Shown here piece by piece: positions 49,625-62,705 of a DNA stretch of 64,000 bases; positions within the stretch are counted from its first letter, which is position 1, and every line of letters begins with the position of its first letter. The stretch comes from Epiperipatus broadwayi (taxonomy: Eukaryota; Onychophora; Udeonychophora; Euonychophora; Peripatidae). Under the pieces are notes generated by a model. The model made no database searches. It was not told the origin of the DNA and saw nothing but the letters and a program-made list of their open reading frames with translations. A program made the translations under genes and the position numbers. The stretch spans positions 433,529 to 497,528 of the forward strand of contig JAQFVV010006509.1 of assembly GCA_028023455.1 (NCBI GenBank), in the 5' to 3' direction.

Positions 49625-50065
49625 GTAACAGTACTAACATGGGAATTGAATGTATACCCTCAGATTCTTGAGTTAGCCTTTTTTTCCAGAACACAAGCAT
49701 ATTTTTTAAATTAATAAAAGCACTCCTTACAAGTTCAATTCGAAAATTAATTCCATCCATTTTGTTTCTAAGTATATTAATATTACAAAGTTATTTATAT
49801 TTATTAATTTTATCTAATTAATTTATTGCTATCAATTTTTATTTTAATTTTTTATTTTTTAAAAATATATTGAACACTATTTTTTTTAATTATTAATGTT
49901 TAACCCCACATTTTTACTTTCATCTGATGAGATCATTTTATAAAAATCTAAAGCATTATTTGCAAAAGCAACCATATCATTTTCAAACTCTAGATGATTT
50001 AAGCAACATTCCTTTATTTTTATCCATTTCATTTTTTATTTTAATATATAAAATATCTAAACACT
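49625..50065. other. No gene seen
   Basis: AT-rich spacer without recognisable feature. Confidence 0.55.
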
Positions 50066-50068
50066 ATA

Positions 50069-51294
50069 TACACCTGGGTCTCATTTTATGCAGTAGATAG
50101 GTTCCACAGAAAACCCTCATTAAAAAAAATCACACAAAAATAGACATAACTTACCTTGAAAAATAGAAGATAGGTTCTGTAATTTTCAGAAATCACATTA
50201 AAGCAAAGGAACAAGGAAAAATTACTTTAAAATTCACATTAAAAAATAAGGAAATAAAGTATGACTAATAAAAAATTTCAAATATTTGAAAAAAATTAAT
50301 ACAAGACAAACTTTTTTTACTTTTTTTATTAACTACAGTATTTAACATTACATTTTTTATACATATTTTAATCATTATTGCTATTTGGCAATATGCATTT
50401 CATTTGTAAACTGGTAAGAAATCAGATTTATCACAAGAGAAAGTACAACTAATGCCTCTTTCAGTCTTGTGCTGTGTTAATGGTTTTCTGTAAACTATGT
50501 AATTGGTGATTAAACTTTGAGATGATGATTTTACTAATTGTTTATAAAGCTTGAGATATCCAGGCATATAACTATTTAGCTCTAGTTGGAATTTAAGAAG
50601 TTGTTCATTGCAGCAAACTCTCTCAGATTTCAGCATTTTCTGATGTTTTTCTTTGTCTCACACATCAACATAAAATCTATGATTAAATGATTAGTACTTA
50701 TCAAAAAATAATAAATTTGTCTTCATTTGATAGATATTTTTGTTTCTTACTGAAATAAATTTTAAATGTTCACATTTTGTTTCTATATTAAAAAATGAGA
50801 TTGCAATCAAAACAAAAAGATTATACATTATCATTAGAAAGATTGTTTTTAGTTTACAAAATCAACAAAATCTTCATTATTTATTTTAAAAATGTAAAAG
50901 AATATTTATTTGTTATATCTAACAAAATATGTTTTAAAAGTTTAAAATTTTTGAATATTTACTGCAATATTTTTATACTCGCAAGCATAAATCTATTATT
51001 ATTATTTACTCATAAGTATAAGTATATTATTTACATAAAAGCTAAGATTCTAAATAGCTTCAGGACATATTCATGTTAGCTGCTAATAGAACATTATATT
51101 TTTTGGAAAAAAAGTATTTCAAGTCAAAATAAGTTATTAATAATTTTAATTCTTGATATCTAATAAATATAGTGAAATATGAACTTCTTTATCTCATAAA
51201 AGAAAACTGCATAAAAAGATATTAAGAAGAAATATGAATCACATAACTTCAAAGTTGCATTAAAAACATCCACATAAAATGAGATCCAGGTGTT
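50069..51294. mobile_element. DNA transposon relic with 21-bp terminal inverted repeats
   Basis: Left end ACACCTGGGTCTCATTTTATG (50069-50089 region) and right end CATAAAATGAGATCCAGGTG T (to about 51294) match as inverted repeats with one mismatch, 1.2 kb apart. TA dinucleotides flank both ends, consistent with but not proving a TA target. Subterminal words such as GTAGATAGGTTCC recall Tigger/pogo-type elements. Two interior frames, 50636-50400 (minus) and 50795-51079 (plus), are not a full transposase. The plus frame begins KQKDYTLSLERLFLVYKI, weakly like the start of a CENP-B/pogo DNA-binding domain. Most likely an internally decayed or non-autonomous copy. Confidence 0.68.
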
Positions 51295-51499
51295 TATATT
51301 TTTTGAAGAAATGACATTATTCTGCCACATACTTTTATCAATATTTATAGAATCTTAAAGTTTAGTTATTGCTGTTGCATTTTGATAAATATTCTTTAAA
51401 ATTTGATAGTATCCTGGAACAATGACATGATGTTTCAAAACTTTAATAACTTGTAAAATGTTATTTAGTTAAATACTATTTCATAATCTATAAATTAAC

Positions 51500-52330
51500 T
51501 TATACTTATTCCTTTTATAGCTTCTTTTAATAATTGTACATAGTCTATTGTATTCTGACTGCTTTTAAATCCAATTTTCTTTGGTACTTTGATTTCAAAG
51601 TCTCTCTAGATGAATTTCAATGATCTTAATTAAAGATCTTATATATAACTGATAGAAAAAGACTAATAGATTTATAATTTCCAATATATTTTTTTAATCT
51701 TTTTTAAAATATCAACACAACAGTATATTTTTCAAGACATGTGATGCATTTTTATTAAACAGACTTTGGTATCACAACTTTGCCAACAGTTCTCCATTTC
51801 TTCATACATATTTTTTAAAGTTTTGATAATAATTCTATTATTTCTGATAACTTTTTAATTTTTTGTAGTTTTAAGTGCAGATCTTATGTCTTTATTTAAA
51901 ATAATTAAAATTTCAAAAGACATCTTAAATATAGGGTCTTTATTTTATTGTTCTTTACAAATATATATTTCTTTGTAGAATTCATTCTCATCCTTCATAT
52001 TGTTGGCCTTTTTTTAATAATAGTGGTGGCTTTTTGTTCTTATTGCTTAAACATAACAATAAAAGTATTTTTTTTTTAATAATTTGGAAATTTTTATTTT
52101 GTTTTATAGTTTTCTTTGCCATTTCACAATTATATTATCTTATGTCATCATAAACACTCTTTTGTAATATTTTATAAAATTTCAGATCATTTTTAAATAT
52201 TATTTTTTTTCTTTTTTATAGTTGTCTTATTTCAGTTTTGACATTAATAGTAAAAGCAGAGTTTCTTTTTGTCCTAAAAATTCTGTGCAACAATTTTTAA
52301 AAATGTGTCAGTTATAATCTTACTCATCTT
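51500..52330 (-). pseudogene. Second RTE-type LINE relic
   Basis: Minus-strand fragments in the right order, in several frames: NMKDENEFYKEIYICKEQ; FKMSFEILIILNKDIRSAL followed by the (A)LKTTKN block; TLKNMYEEME; then a degenerate RPIS block (ISLFLSVIYKI-like); then KKIGFKSSQNTIDYVQLLKE, the counterpart of EQAGFRxGxSTxDHI. This is the same architecture as the relic at 1-1258, but the sequences differ, so the two are old copies or different families. Motif A onwards is missing. Stops throughout. Confidence 0.65.
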
Positions 52331-52334
52331 TTTA

Positions 52335-54380
52335 CATATGAACCATCTTCAAAGTCTTCTAATATTTTTTTTTCCAAAAACATTTCTTATTATCAAATAG
52401 AATATTTGCATATATTAACATATTTACAATTTTTATTATACTTTAAATCACAATAATGCATGATGAATTCATAATAAATTTCTATAATTGTGCCATTTCA
52501 TATTTTAATAAAACAATTTGCAAGTTCTAGTTTAAATTCAATATATATTAAAGATTAAAAAAACTATTAAGATTGACTTTCTTAAAGTTTTTTTATTTTT
52601 CCTTAATATGTGTCTTACATCTGGGCTTTGTGTTTTTTAACCTCCATAAAAAAAGAATTTGTCATAAAAATATTTTTGCTCCATAAATGCACAAGTCTAT
52701 TTTCTTTCTTATTTTTATCTTCTTATTTTTTATTTTGAAATTCTTTTCCAAATCTAGCATTCTGCATGACAGTTTTCAATTGTTAAGACAATTCAATATA
52801 TTAACTTCATCATCATGAAAAATTATTGAAGCATATTTAATATATTGAAGCATATACCTAAACTAACTGATATACCATTAATTTCCATATTGCCATTATA
52901 GACATTGAGTTGCATCTTAATATTTATTTTTTCTTATTACTTAAAAAACTTTTTAGGTATTTAAAATAATCACATTCTCAATGCGATATCCATCCAAGTT
53001 AAAAAGTGTTGAAGAATTTTTTTCCCAGCAATGAGTATAAAGAATTTGATTTTTTTTTATTATTATTAATCCTAATAATATTGCACTCATAATTTCAAAA
53101 ATACTCTGGAGATAATTTTTGAAATAGTAAAAATAGTGTAGTTTTATGTATATTGTAAATCTATAATTGTAAAAAAAGTTTTTTATTATTATTTTGAATT
53201 GACTTAAATAAATATTTCCACAATCAAATTTGTATTGCATCTTAATACACCATTGTATGGAATCATGCATAAACACTTCCAAATATCACTGTTATAAAAA
53301 TTGTGACCAAACTTGAAATTCCCTTATTCTAATTTAATATACCAGTTTGCATTTTAAATGCTTCGGGTTTTATAACTACAGTAATAGTTTTTTATCACAA
53401 TGGAAAAAAAAACTCACTAATTTTAAAAAGTGTCAATGCTTTATTTAATTAACTAGAATAAGTGATTTTATCAAATCCATAAGAGCAATATAATAATCAC
53501 TCCCCCTCCCATAACATTTTCATTGTATCTTTTGGACAATATAAATCATATCTATAGTTCTTCATCATGTTTATTATCCATTAAATCTATAGTAAACATT
53601 CATCTAATAATTGTACAAGTAACAATGTCTTTTTTGAAACTGTCTTTGCTACAGTGAACAACAATGGTATCTCATAATAATTATTGCATTCTTATCCTTC
53701 CTTTTATTTCTAAGAATTTGAAAAATAAACTTATCTTTACAATCAGAAGATACAACTTAATAAGTATTTCTAAATTAAGTGTAAGTTATTCATCACTTAT
53801 ATACATAGCCAGATCTAATAATAAATGAAATAGAGTTAAATGCATTTATGATTGGAAATGATAAAAGAAAATAAAAATTTATAAAGCAAAAAAAAAAAAT
53901 AAGACAATATTGTACTAAGCAAAAATAAATCACTGTGCATGTTATGAACTTTTATTGCCATTGTATTTTACCATATTGTTTCAAATATAAGACACCCACA
54001 AATTTAATATGCAATAGTATTTTAAGCATGGAAAATTGGGATAAAAAAATTTAAATGATTTTATTAAAAAATAAAAAACATTTATATTTATTTAAATAGG
54101 ACCTAATTTATTGCAAATATGCTTCAGACATACTTTTACTTTCTACATCTTCATTTTCAGAACTTGAATTCTTATCATCATTATTCCATCAGGATGCATC
54201 ATCTTCATGTTATTTGAATCATTAGCAATGCAACATTTAAGAAATATTTTTTTTGAAAATTTCTTCAGGTATATCTATCCAAGACTGCAAAACCCACTCA
54301 AAATTATATGTATATTATTTGCATTGCAAATTATTTTTTTGGCATAAATACCAAAGCATTTTTTTTTAAAAAAAGAAGAT
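52335..54380. other. No gene seen; AT-rich
   Basis: Frame 53282-52953 (minus, 109 codons) is rich in Ile, Tyr, Phe and Lys and matches nothing I know. The region may hold further decayed LINE linker near its left end. Confidence 0.5.
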
Positions 54381-54387
54381 TTTAATA

Positions 54388-55520
54388 TGATATTGACATT
54401 TAATGTTATAGATATATCTTTTTTTTTTTTATTAAAAACCACTTTTCTCAAATGCAAATTAATAATTTGTTAGATTATTAAGTAAATGAAATTTCTTTAA
54501 AAGTTAATTTCTCTTTATAATTGATAAAAATAATCTATAATAGTCAATATAAAATGTATTTTTGTCATTAAATTACAAATTACTGCCATACTTCATTGAT
54601 TTTTTTTTCAATTTTTTTTATGAAAAAATAAATTTTATCCATTAAAATCTGAATCATTCTTGTAATATATTTAATATTTTTATAAATATTTTTTGAAAAA
54701 AGATATAAATGTGTAAAAAAGATTCTAAAACATAAATTTTCACTTTGAAAATCAAATGAAGATATTGAAACTATCAAAATCATTGACAGGTATTCTCCTA
54801 TGTAGAAAATAAGAAACAACCAATCAGAGTAAAGGAAGTTTCTTATCTCCAATTGTATTGATTTATTGATTGTAAAAAATTCTAAAGATTATTCAGTACA
54901 AATTTCTTGATAAAATAATTGTAAAATCAGCAAAATAACATTAAAAGATTCTAAAACATATGTTTTCAACTTGAAAATGAAAATGAAACTGTCATAATTA
55001 TTGGTATGTACTCTCTTGCATAGAGATCAATAAACAACCAATCAGAGCAAAGGCACATTCTTTATTCATTATTGAATTAATTTATTTGTAAAAAAAAAAA
55101 AAGTTATTCATTATGGTTTTCTCAATAAAATAATAGTAAAATTGGCAAAATAACATTAAAAAATTCTAAAACATATGTTATCACTTAGAAAATCAAAATA
55201 AAGATATCTGAACTATCAAAATTGTTGGTGGGCACTCTTTTTTGGTGTAAAAAACAAGAAACAACCAATCAGAGTGAAGTCAGATTCTTATTTCATTGTT
55301 GTATTGATTTATTAACTGTAAAAAAATTCTAAAGGTTATTTAATATACTTGTCTCAATAAAATAACAGTAAAATCAACAAAATAATGTTAAAAGTATTGG
55401 TTTAAAAGAGAAAGTTAAAGTTGTTTACAAAATTAATTGAAAAATATTGACATTTAAAGTTATTTTTTCTTTTGATTAAAAAAGATTGAATTAGCTATTC
55501 TTCATAGGCATATTAATAAT
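54388..55520 (+). repeat. Tandem-repeat element: three CCAAT-bearing monomers between related flanks
   Basis: Three head-to-tail monomers start at 54721, 54947 and 55162 (periods 226 and 215 bp). Each has TTCTAAAACATA, an AATCAAA segment, a conserved CAACCAATCAGAG, TATTGATTTATT and a TAAAATAA...AAAATAA end. Flanks 54388-54470 and 55447-55520 share ATATTGACATTTAA and CATATTAATAATT or AAATTAATAATT in the same orientation, so the array seems set inside a larger element. Such a plan (conserved ends, central tandem array) is known from some non-autonomous Helitron-type elements; that assignment is a guess. Confidence 0.75.
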
Positions 55521-55524
55521 TGTA

Positions 55525-57225
55525 ATCATAATACTATGTGCATGTATAATGTAAAGCAAAGATCAACAGAGATAGATAATATGTTAAAAATACTTTACAG
55601 TTTCAAAATTTGGAAAAAAAGCAACTTATATTCCAAGTAATATTATTATTTTGTATTAATTAGATAAAACTGATAAATATTAATAAAAGATTAAATCAAA
55701 TAAGTTAATGTTATATGATTACTATCATTATTATTAATATATATTATATTATTAAGTAATATTATACTACAATGATTACAAAACACATACATAAGACTAA
55801 ATTATAATTAATTATCAATCCATTGTTATATGTGATTTTTATGCATCAAAAAGTCAGTGCTATGGAAATGTATATTATTCTTTTGCAGAACTATAGTTTT
55901 TCAAACTGTTACTTTTGCACAACTATCACTAATAAATCATAACATCAGTACAATATTTTTCTATATGATCTTTTTTTAATTCAGTGACATTTTTATTATT
56001 TTATTCAAAAACGACAATCATATTTTTTCTATCTCTTCTTTGTTTTAATTTTCAAAAAATGTTTTAAAACAGCTAAGTTTATTTCAACTTTTTACCATTT
56101 TGTTATTCATTTGTTGTGTGTGTCTACAAGCTTTTCAATTTTTTAAAAAGATTCACAAATAAATTTTATATTTTCAGAGATAACTGAATTATTAAATTTA
56201 TTCAAAATAAGTATCAATTTACTTATTTATAACAATAAAATAAATTACTTTTTCCAAACAAATTAATGCTAATAAAGAAAAATATTTATTGAAAAATGTG
56301 ATTTTAACTTATCACTATGAATAATGTTAGTCCCAAATTCTTAAACCTATGTATTTACTGTGAGATTAAAATTACATGTATATATTTATAAATATTTTAT
56401 AAACAATAGATGAAAAATATTTTGAATTAGAGTTGTACTTAAAGCTAACAATTATTTTGTATTTTTGTATGTAGCAGATTCCAATGAATATTTATTAAAA
56501 TATTTTTATCAATTATGCTAATGTTACTCCACTTTATCATTTTTTACAAATCTATTATTTATTTTCTCCAATCCTTTAAAACAATGAATCTAGAATTTAC
56601 TACATGTTTATACATAAGTGTGCGATTTATAAATGTTTTAATTTTATATTAAAAAAGTAATATTAATTATAAATTACGTATTTGTTTTTGTTTTTTTTTA
56701 GTTTTATAATATTTTAACTTATTAATACAAATTTATTCATGCAAAAATAAAAAAACACATTATAATTAAATTGCAAATTTTTGCTATTAAAACAATGTTA
56801 AAAATGCAATTTGTCTTATTATGTTAAAACTGGTTGATTATCCAGTGCCATATTGAATTTTAAAAAAAAAACAACTGCCTGAGACACAATTTTCATAATA
56901 ATTTCAGTTTTAATAATATTAGAGTAAAAAACTTTACATTGATAGAAACTAGAAAAACTAAAAAAATAATAAGTCTAAGACAAATAGTGATTACCATTTA
57001 CAAAATAAAGAAAAAATTTCAACATCTGACATAATTATTACTTTATTGTTTGTTCATAATTTCTAATTTATCATTAACTATGTTCAAATTACATTTTCAT
57101 TAATAATTTCTCTGTATTCATCACAAAATTATCTTTCAAACCATATAAAATACTTCTAACCTGAGACAACCCATAGCTTCAGAATCTCCAAAACTATTCA
57201 CATAAGAATTCTTTATTTTTGTCTT
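55525..57225. other. No gene seen; AT-rich
   Basis: No recognisable coding, RNA or repeat feature beyond short A/T runs. Confidence 0.55.
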
Positions 57226-57229
57226 TTTT

Positions 57230-57505
57230 TTTCCTTATGTCATAGCATCTGCCGGGATGCAGACCCACAACAACCATCTGCAAACAACTGATTGCTTGCA
57301 AGGTGGTTGCACTGATCTCTTGGCTAACAATGCTTCTACAAGAAAAAGATTCATCCTAATGAAAGATACAAAACAAATTATTTCCAGAAGATAAATATGT
57401 ATTTGTCATCATAGCAATCGGCTTCTTGTCTATTTAAAACTAAAAATTGTAGGCTACTGTCTGTATCACTGATAAAATGAGTTTTATCTCTTCATTTTAT
57501 ACTTT
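57230..57505. other. Slightly GC-richer stretch, unassigned
   Basis: 57245-57350 contains GCATCTGCCGGGATGCAG and GCAAGGTGGTTGCACTG, a clear departure from the local composition. GCATCTGCCGGGATGC has a short inverted repeat (GCATC/GATGC). No gene identified. Confidence 0.35.
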
Positions 57506-57922
57506 TTGGGTACATCAGTGATGTTTATATTCTTTATGCACACCAGTAATGCTATCTTGTTATATTTATTGTCACACAGAAATAATTTATTTGCCTGTGG
57601 CTCATTTGGTAGATATGGACTTGAAAATAATGTGATACAAGATGTGTCAAAACTACTGATTCCACAGCATGAGTATCAAGGCATAGGCAAAAATCAGAAT
57701 TTTATTCTTTGCCTGCATACAATTCCATGTGGTATATACATAACCATTGTGGCACCACTATACACACACCATTTGAAATCTCTCTTTATTGGTCTTAAGT
57801 GTTTATATTTTCACATAGTCCTATACTCAGTAAATTTTGTGATTGCTTCATCAACTGCAAACTTTCATCTGATAATCAGTCTTAAAATTTACATTGCACT
57901 ATTCTATAATTGTTATATCTAA
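57506..57922 (+). CDS. Unrecognised 138-codon open frame
   Basis: The longest unexplained open frame in the window. It has two hydrophobic stretches at the start (VMFIFFMHTSNAILLYLL) and several near the end, around a more polar centre (ACGSFGRYGLENNVIQDVSK, then HEYQGIGKNQNF). CGSFGRYGL slightly recalls an RCC1 repeat, but one match is not evidence. There is no good splice or promoter context. It could be part of a decayed element or chance. Confidence 0.2.
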   Translation: MGTSVMFIFFMHTSNAILLYLLSHRNNLFACGSFGRYGLENNVIQDVSKLLIPQHEYQGIGKNQNFILCLHTIPCGIYITIVAPLYTHHLKSLFIGLKCLYFHIVLYSVNFVIASSTANFHLIISLKIYIALFYNCYI

Positions 57923-57924
57923 AA

Positions 57925-58220
57925 ATTACTTGTTATACAAAGATACCTATAAGATCAAACACAAACACACTAATATAAATATAAGCATATTAATAAATTA
58001 TCAAACCTTTTGAGAATCATTATGTATATAAAATAATGTTGTCTCAAACTTGGATCAGAGACCCAAAATTACACTGTACAAAAACCACTGTTGTTACATT
58101 TGAATACAAATTTATATACTGTATAATAGAGAGCATGAATTATTTAATATTATATAATTTATATACTACACACAACACAAACACAAATTAATAAATTATA
58201 CCATTTATCAAATAATTATA
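57925..58220. other. No gene seen
   Basis: AT-rich with repeated ACACAAACACAAA words (57960 and 58172). Confidence 0.5.
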
Positions 58221-58222
58221 CA

Positions 58223-58297
58223 TATATATTGTAAATATCGATAAGTCGATATTTATATTTTAAAAATTTGTTATTTGTTATTAAAAAAAAAAATCTC
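58223..58297 (+). repeat. Dispersed repeat copy matching the left gap edge
   Basis: TATATTGTAAATATCGATAA, GTCGATATTTATATTTTAAA and a poly-A match 23171-23239 with three substitutions. The match ends where the gap begins, so how much further the repeat extends is unknown. Confidence 0.88.
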
Positions 58298-58299
58298 TT

Positions 58300-61200
58300 T
58301 AAGTTGAAATTTACATATGAAATATTTAAATTTTTCTTTTATATTTATTAAATATAGTTATTATTTGAAGTTATTATTTTATTTATATATATTGATAGTA
58401 CATCAATATGAACATTTAATTATTAAAATAAATAAGGACATATAAATTATAGATTATAAAAAAAAAATTATTTTATTTATAATGATTATTAAATGCAATA
58501 AATAATTATTTATGTATATTTTTAAAGATGTCAAATTTTCAATTTAATATTTTTTATATATATACTTGATATTTTATTTTTATTTTAATGTTAATTGTTT
58601 TAAAAAGAGAACATATATAACATGAGTTTTAAAATAGCATTTGCTGGCGCATGGAACAACAGCAACAACAATAAGGAAGCCATTATCAATATATATTATT
58701 ATTGGAATAGATATAGAACAAACAACTGAAAATAAAGATTTTATTGTACTTTATTTCTATAAAATTTACTATTCTTCAAAATACTGAAATAAATATATAT
58801 CTTATGTATATAGATTATGGCATTAATCAAAATGCCAGAGGTGCTCATCACTTCATTTATTTCAAGGCAATTTTCAATGGAAAACAAAAAATTCATATAA
58901 ATTTCTGTCTGGAGTTGAAACAGATATAGCTATCTTAAATGTATAATCATCAATCAATCATAATTTGGAAGTAATTGGATTAAATCTGGATTTAATTTTA
59001 ATTTGTTTATTTATTTTTTAAAAGGAAATTTTAAAACGGATAAAATATCTATATCTAAGGATTAACAATTTTCTTAATATAATTTTCTATTTCTAATATA
59101 AAAGTAAAGATAAAAAAAATCATGAAAAATTAACTTTTAAAAGTATTTAATAATTATTTATATTATATATAGATATATATATATATATTTTTGTTTTTTA
59201 TTTCTTTATTTTTCATTATAAAATAAACGTTTTATAAGTGTAATTTAATCATCTTGTTTTATAATAATATTAAACATATAAAGATGTTAGGATAAATATT
59301 TAAATAATTTAAAATTTAAATGTAATTTATAAGTTGATATTGTATATGAACTATTATTTTTTATAATTATTAGGAAAAATATGTTTTATATATTTAATTA
59401 TATATCTATTACAAGTGTATATATATACATAGTTATTCTTTATATTTATATTTAAAACATCAATATTATTTAAAGTTGAACTATAACATAAAATAAAGGA
59501 TGTACTATTTGTTTTATAAATAATGCCTTTGTAATTATTTAAAAGAGCGATACTATATTATTCTTATTTTCTTTTAATGCCAAAGTTATTATGAAATTAA
59601 TTGAATTTATAAATAATAAAAGATAATTTCATATTTCATTTATTATTTGGTTTGTAGATCACTTACACATATTATTATTCATTCAAATATTTAGAGATAC
59701 ATAAATTTACATAATTAGATGTGTATATTTGAATTTAGTAGAAGTCCCTGTGTTTCTGATATATATATATTTAATTAGTTATTCACATTATCTTTGAAAA
59801 TAAATTATAAAAATAGATCTCATTGCTTTGCATGACTTTAGATTTGTTTTATGTATAGCTAGCTGGAAGTGCATTTAAACAATTTATTTAATTATAACCG
59901 GGATAATTTTGTCTTTCTTCAATTTAAATGAAATGCAGCAAGTACGTTCTATTACATTTGGCTTACCCAATCTTGGGGCTGCCTAATAGACGTTCCATTA
60001 CAATATATATATATTATTAAAAAATTTAAAAAAACTAATTGTATATTTATGATTGATATTCCATGATTAGGTTTATATCCTATTGAAGGCCCTGAATGAG
60101 GCTGATAAAATTTTTTGCCTCTATCACTCACATGTAAATTAGTAAATTGACCAAAATAGAAAAAAATTATATTGCACTTATTAACAAAATTATTAATAAA
60201 AAAATCAAATTTTATCTTATTTCAAATTGTGATACATCATTTTAAAGATGGAATTAAGCAGCAATTAATGCTGGGATTTCTGTTGATGTCATGATTATAG
60301 TTTTCACAAAATTTAAAAAAGAAAACAATATTTTGATAAATCACTTGGGATGCATGAATGAAGTACTACAGCCCATTACAGTAAAAGTTAAAAAAAGATT
60401 TCTATTCATATGAATAATCATTCTATTTATTAAAACCAAAAATGTAGAAAAATAAATTATTTTATAAGATTTTCTATATATATATTACTTAGTTTCTTTA
60501 ATCTATTGCATGTAACACATATCATATTAAGCTTTTATGCATATGATTTATGGTGCAATTTTCACAAATTTATTTTACATGAAAATAAAATATTATATGT
60601 TTCATAAAGCTAATTTATCATAAAAGCAATAATGTTGAGAAAGTGTAACCATTATCATAAAATTTAAAAAAATAAATCTTTTTAAAACTATTAATTTTAA
60701 ATTTATTCATAAATTGTAAATTTGGTAAGTTTTAAAATAGGACTTTTTCTTATTAATTTTCAATTATGCTATTAAAACTTATAATTAAATTGACTTATTA
60801 TAGCTGCTAGTAATTATATTTATAGCAACTTCTTTTGTAAAAACCAAAATATCTTCTTATTTCATTTTTAAGCCAAAATATAAAAACATCATCTATTCAA
60901 TGTGGTCTTTTTGTCTTAAAACTATAATATTCGATTAAGTCTTAAAAAAATCAAGTGCTTGGGAGTTCATAAGAAATTTGAATACCAGAGCTGTAAGCAC
61001 CAGAATTGATCTTGGGACCTCCTGATCCCACATAGAAGACTCTACCAGATTCCAAAACACCCATGACAGATTGCAATTAGTTATTGAATATCAACATTGA
61101 TGCATTATAATTTGGGAGAGAAAATATACATTACTAACTGCATCATGCCAATTAATGCAAATGCATAAATATGTAAGCATTCATATGCATAAACATTCAT

Positions 61201-61380
61201 TATATATATATATATATATTGTAGCTAATTTTTTTAGAAACTGATGCTAGATAAATTTAGTTTTATTGTTTATTATAGTAATTAGTTGTATATTCTAAAC
61301 AATAAATTTTAAATAATTTATTAACACAATTCATTTCAATAAAATATAAATTAGTATTTAAAAATGTAATTATTAATATT
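58300..61380. other. No gene seen; AT-rich
   Basis: TA runs at 59171-59187 and 61201-61219. ACGTTCTATTACA (59944) and ACGTTCCATTACA (59990) are a short direct repeat around a GC-richer 35 bp. Around 60960-61075 the DNA is GC-richer (TGGGACCTCCTGATCCCACA) without an open frame. Confidence 0.5.
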
Positions 61381-61382
61381 AA

Positions 61383-62114
61383 AACAGCAAAACTCTTTAA
61401 ACAGTAGTGCCATTCAGTGCAAGCGAGAGTAATTAATGGATGCCACAAAGTTTGTTCATAATATCCCTATCTAGGGTCTACTCATTCCCAGACTAGTTTC
61501 TAGCTTTTGGCTTTCATCAGTAAGGAGCTTTGGATCTGACAACACAGCACCTATATTTTAGGATTTAATGCAACCCTCCAGCATTCACCTTTTGTCTACC
61601 ACTTAATTACAAAACTATGGGTCTAAAATTGAAAACAGTTATATTTTCAATCCAAGCTCATTAGCTTAAATTCTCATATAGGTCTGAACTCAGTTCAGTA
61701 CCCATACAATTTGGTATCTTTGGTTTTTTAATAACCATAGTCATCACTATCCTATTAGGTAGGATTGGTATTAAACCACTAAACAACACATGATCACTAT
61801 TTCATATGCTTGCTCATAACTGTTATTAAAATAGGCAAAACTCTCCATATGGTAGTATTACTGTGTAAGCCAGAGTAATAAATGGATGCCAGAAGGCTTG
61901 TTCATAAAATTCCTATCTAGTGCCTATTCATCCAATATCCCCAGACTAGCTTCTATCTTGTGGCTTTCATCAGTGAGGAGCTTTGTATCTGAGAGCATTG
62001 AACCTAGATCTTGAGATCTCATGCAACCCTCCAGCAGCCATCTGTTATCTGTACTTAGTTCAGACCTATATGACTATATAAGCTAATGAGCTTGGATTGA
62101 AAATATTATGTTTT
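61383..62114. repeat. Tandemly duplicated repeat, about 445-bp unit, with inverted arms
   Basis: Unit 1 (61383-61825) and unit 2 (61826-62114, incomplete) share GCAAAACTCT, AGAGTAAT(A/T)AATGGATGCC, TTGTTCATAA, CCCAGACTAG, GGCTTTCATCAGT, AGGAGCTTTG and ATGCAACCCTCCAGCA in order. Within the locus, 61638-61695 and 62046-62105 are inverted copies (CAATCCAAGCTCATTAGC against GCTAATGAGCTTGGATTG). Part of unit 1 also occurs at 1345-1455. Unit 2 stops where the LTR-like repeat begins. Confidence 0.82.
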
Positions 62115-62705
62115 TATCATATCTGACCTTGCCTTTAGAAGTCAACTATTCTAGATTCCTTACAGATCTGGCATACCCAGTTGCTATCCAGTGGATATAA
62201 ATTCTTCATTGGAGTTTGCACACATAATCCATGTTTTCTGTAAGGTGGAATCTGCTATTAAATAGTCAGCCTTTTTAGGCAAGCCAGAGAAAGTGATTAC
62301 TTCTGTCAATCTGAATGATTGAATGTGCTCTATAATATACATTCTGTTGTCAGCATATAGTCTAATCATTATTCTGACATCCATGCAGTGAGGCAAGTCC
62401 ACATATGGACTGCAAACTGCTACATCTACAACTGACTTGATGCAAGCTATCTAAGAGCAGCTAGAAAAGTCTGAACTGGAGCTGACTTAAGGCAAGCTGT
62501 ATGACACAGCTGAAACAGTCTTAGTTGAGCTCACAAGGCAGGATAGTTATATAGCTGGAAGTAAGTTTCATGTCTCATCATGACTAACTTCATATTAACT
62601 TGTATAAACTATATTTATATGTTTTATTAACTAACATGTGTATATATTTTTGTAACTAATAAATTATAAATATTAATTGTTGAGTAGTTTGTTATCATAT
62701 GTTTG
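62115..62705 (+). repeat. 5' long terminal repeat (putative)
   Basis: Starts TATCATATCTGACCTTGCC and matches the repeat at 63400 in the same orientation over about 450 bp. The end is placed just before TGGTTTTGAACTGAACC (62707), a possible primer-binding site beginning TGG. TTGTATAAACTATA near 62600 could be a TATA element and AATAAA near 62660 a polyadenylation signal. The exact end is uncertain. Confidence 0.6.

Noticed and set aside
52953-53282. 109-codon frame on the minus strand
   Set aside because: Amino-acid composition is that of random AT-rich DNA and no motif was seen.
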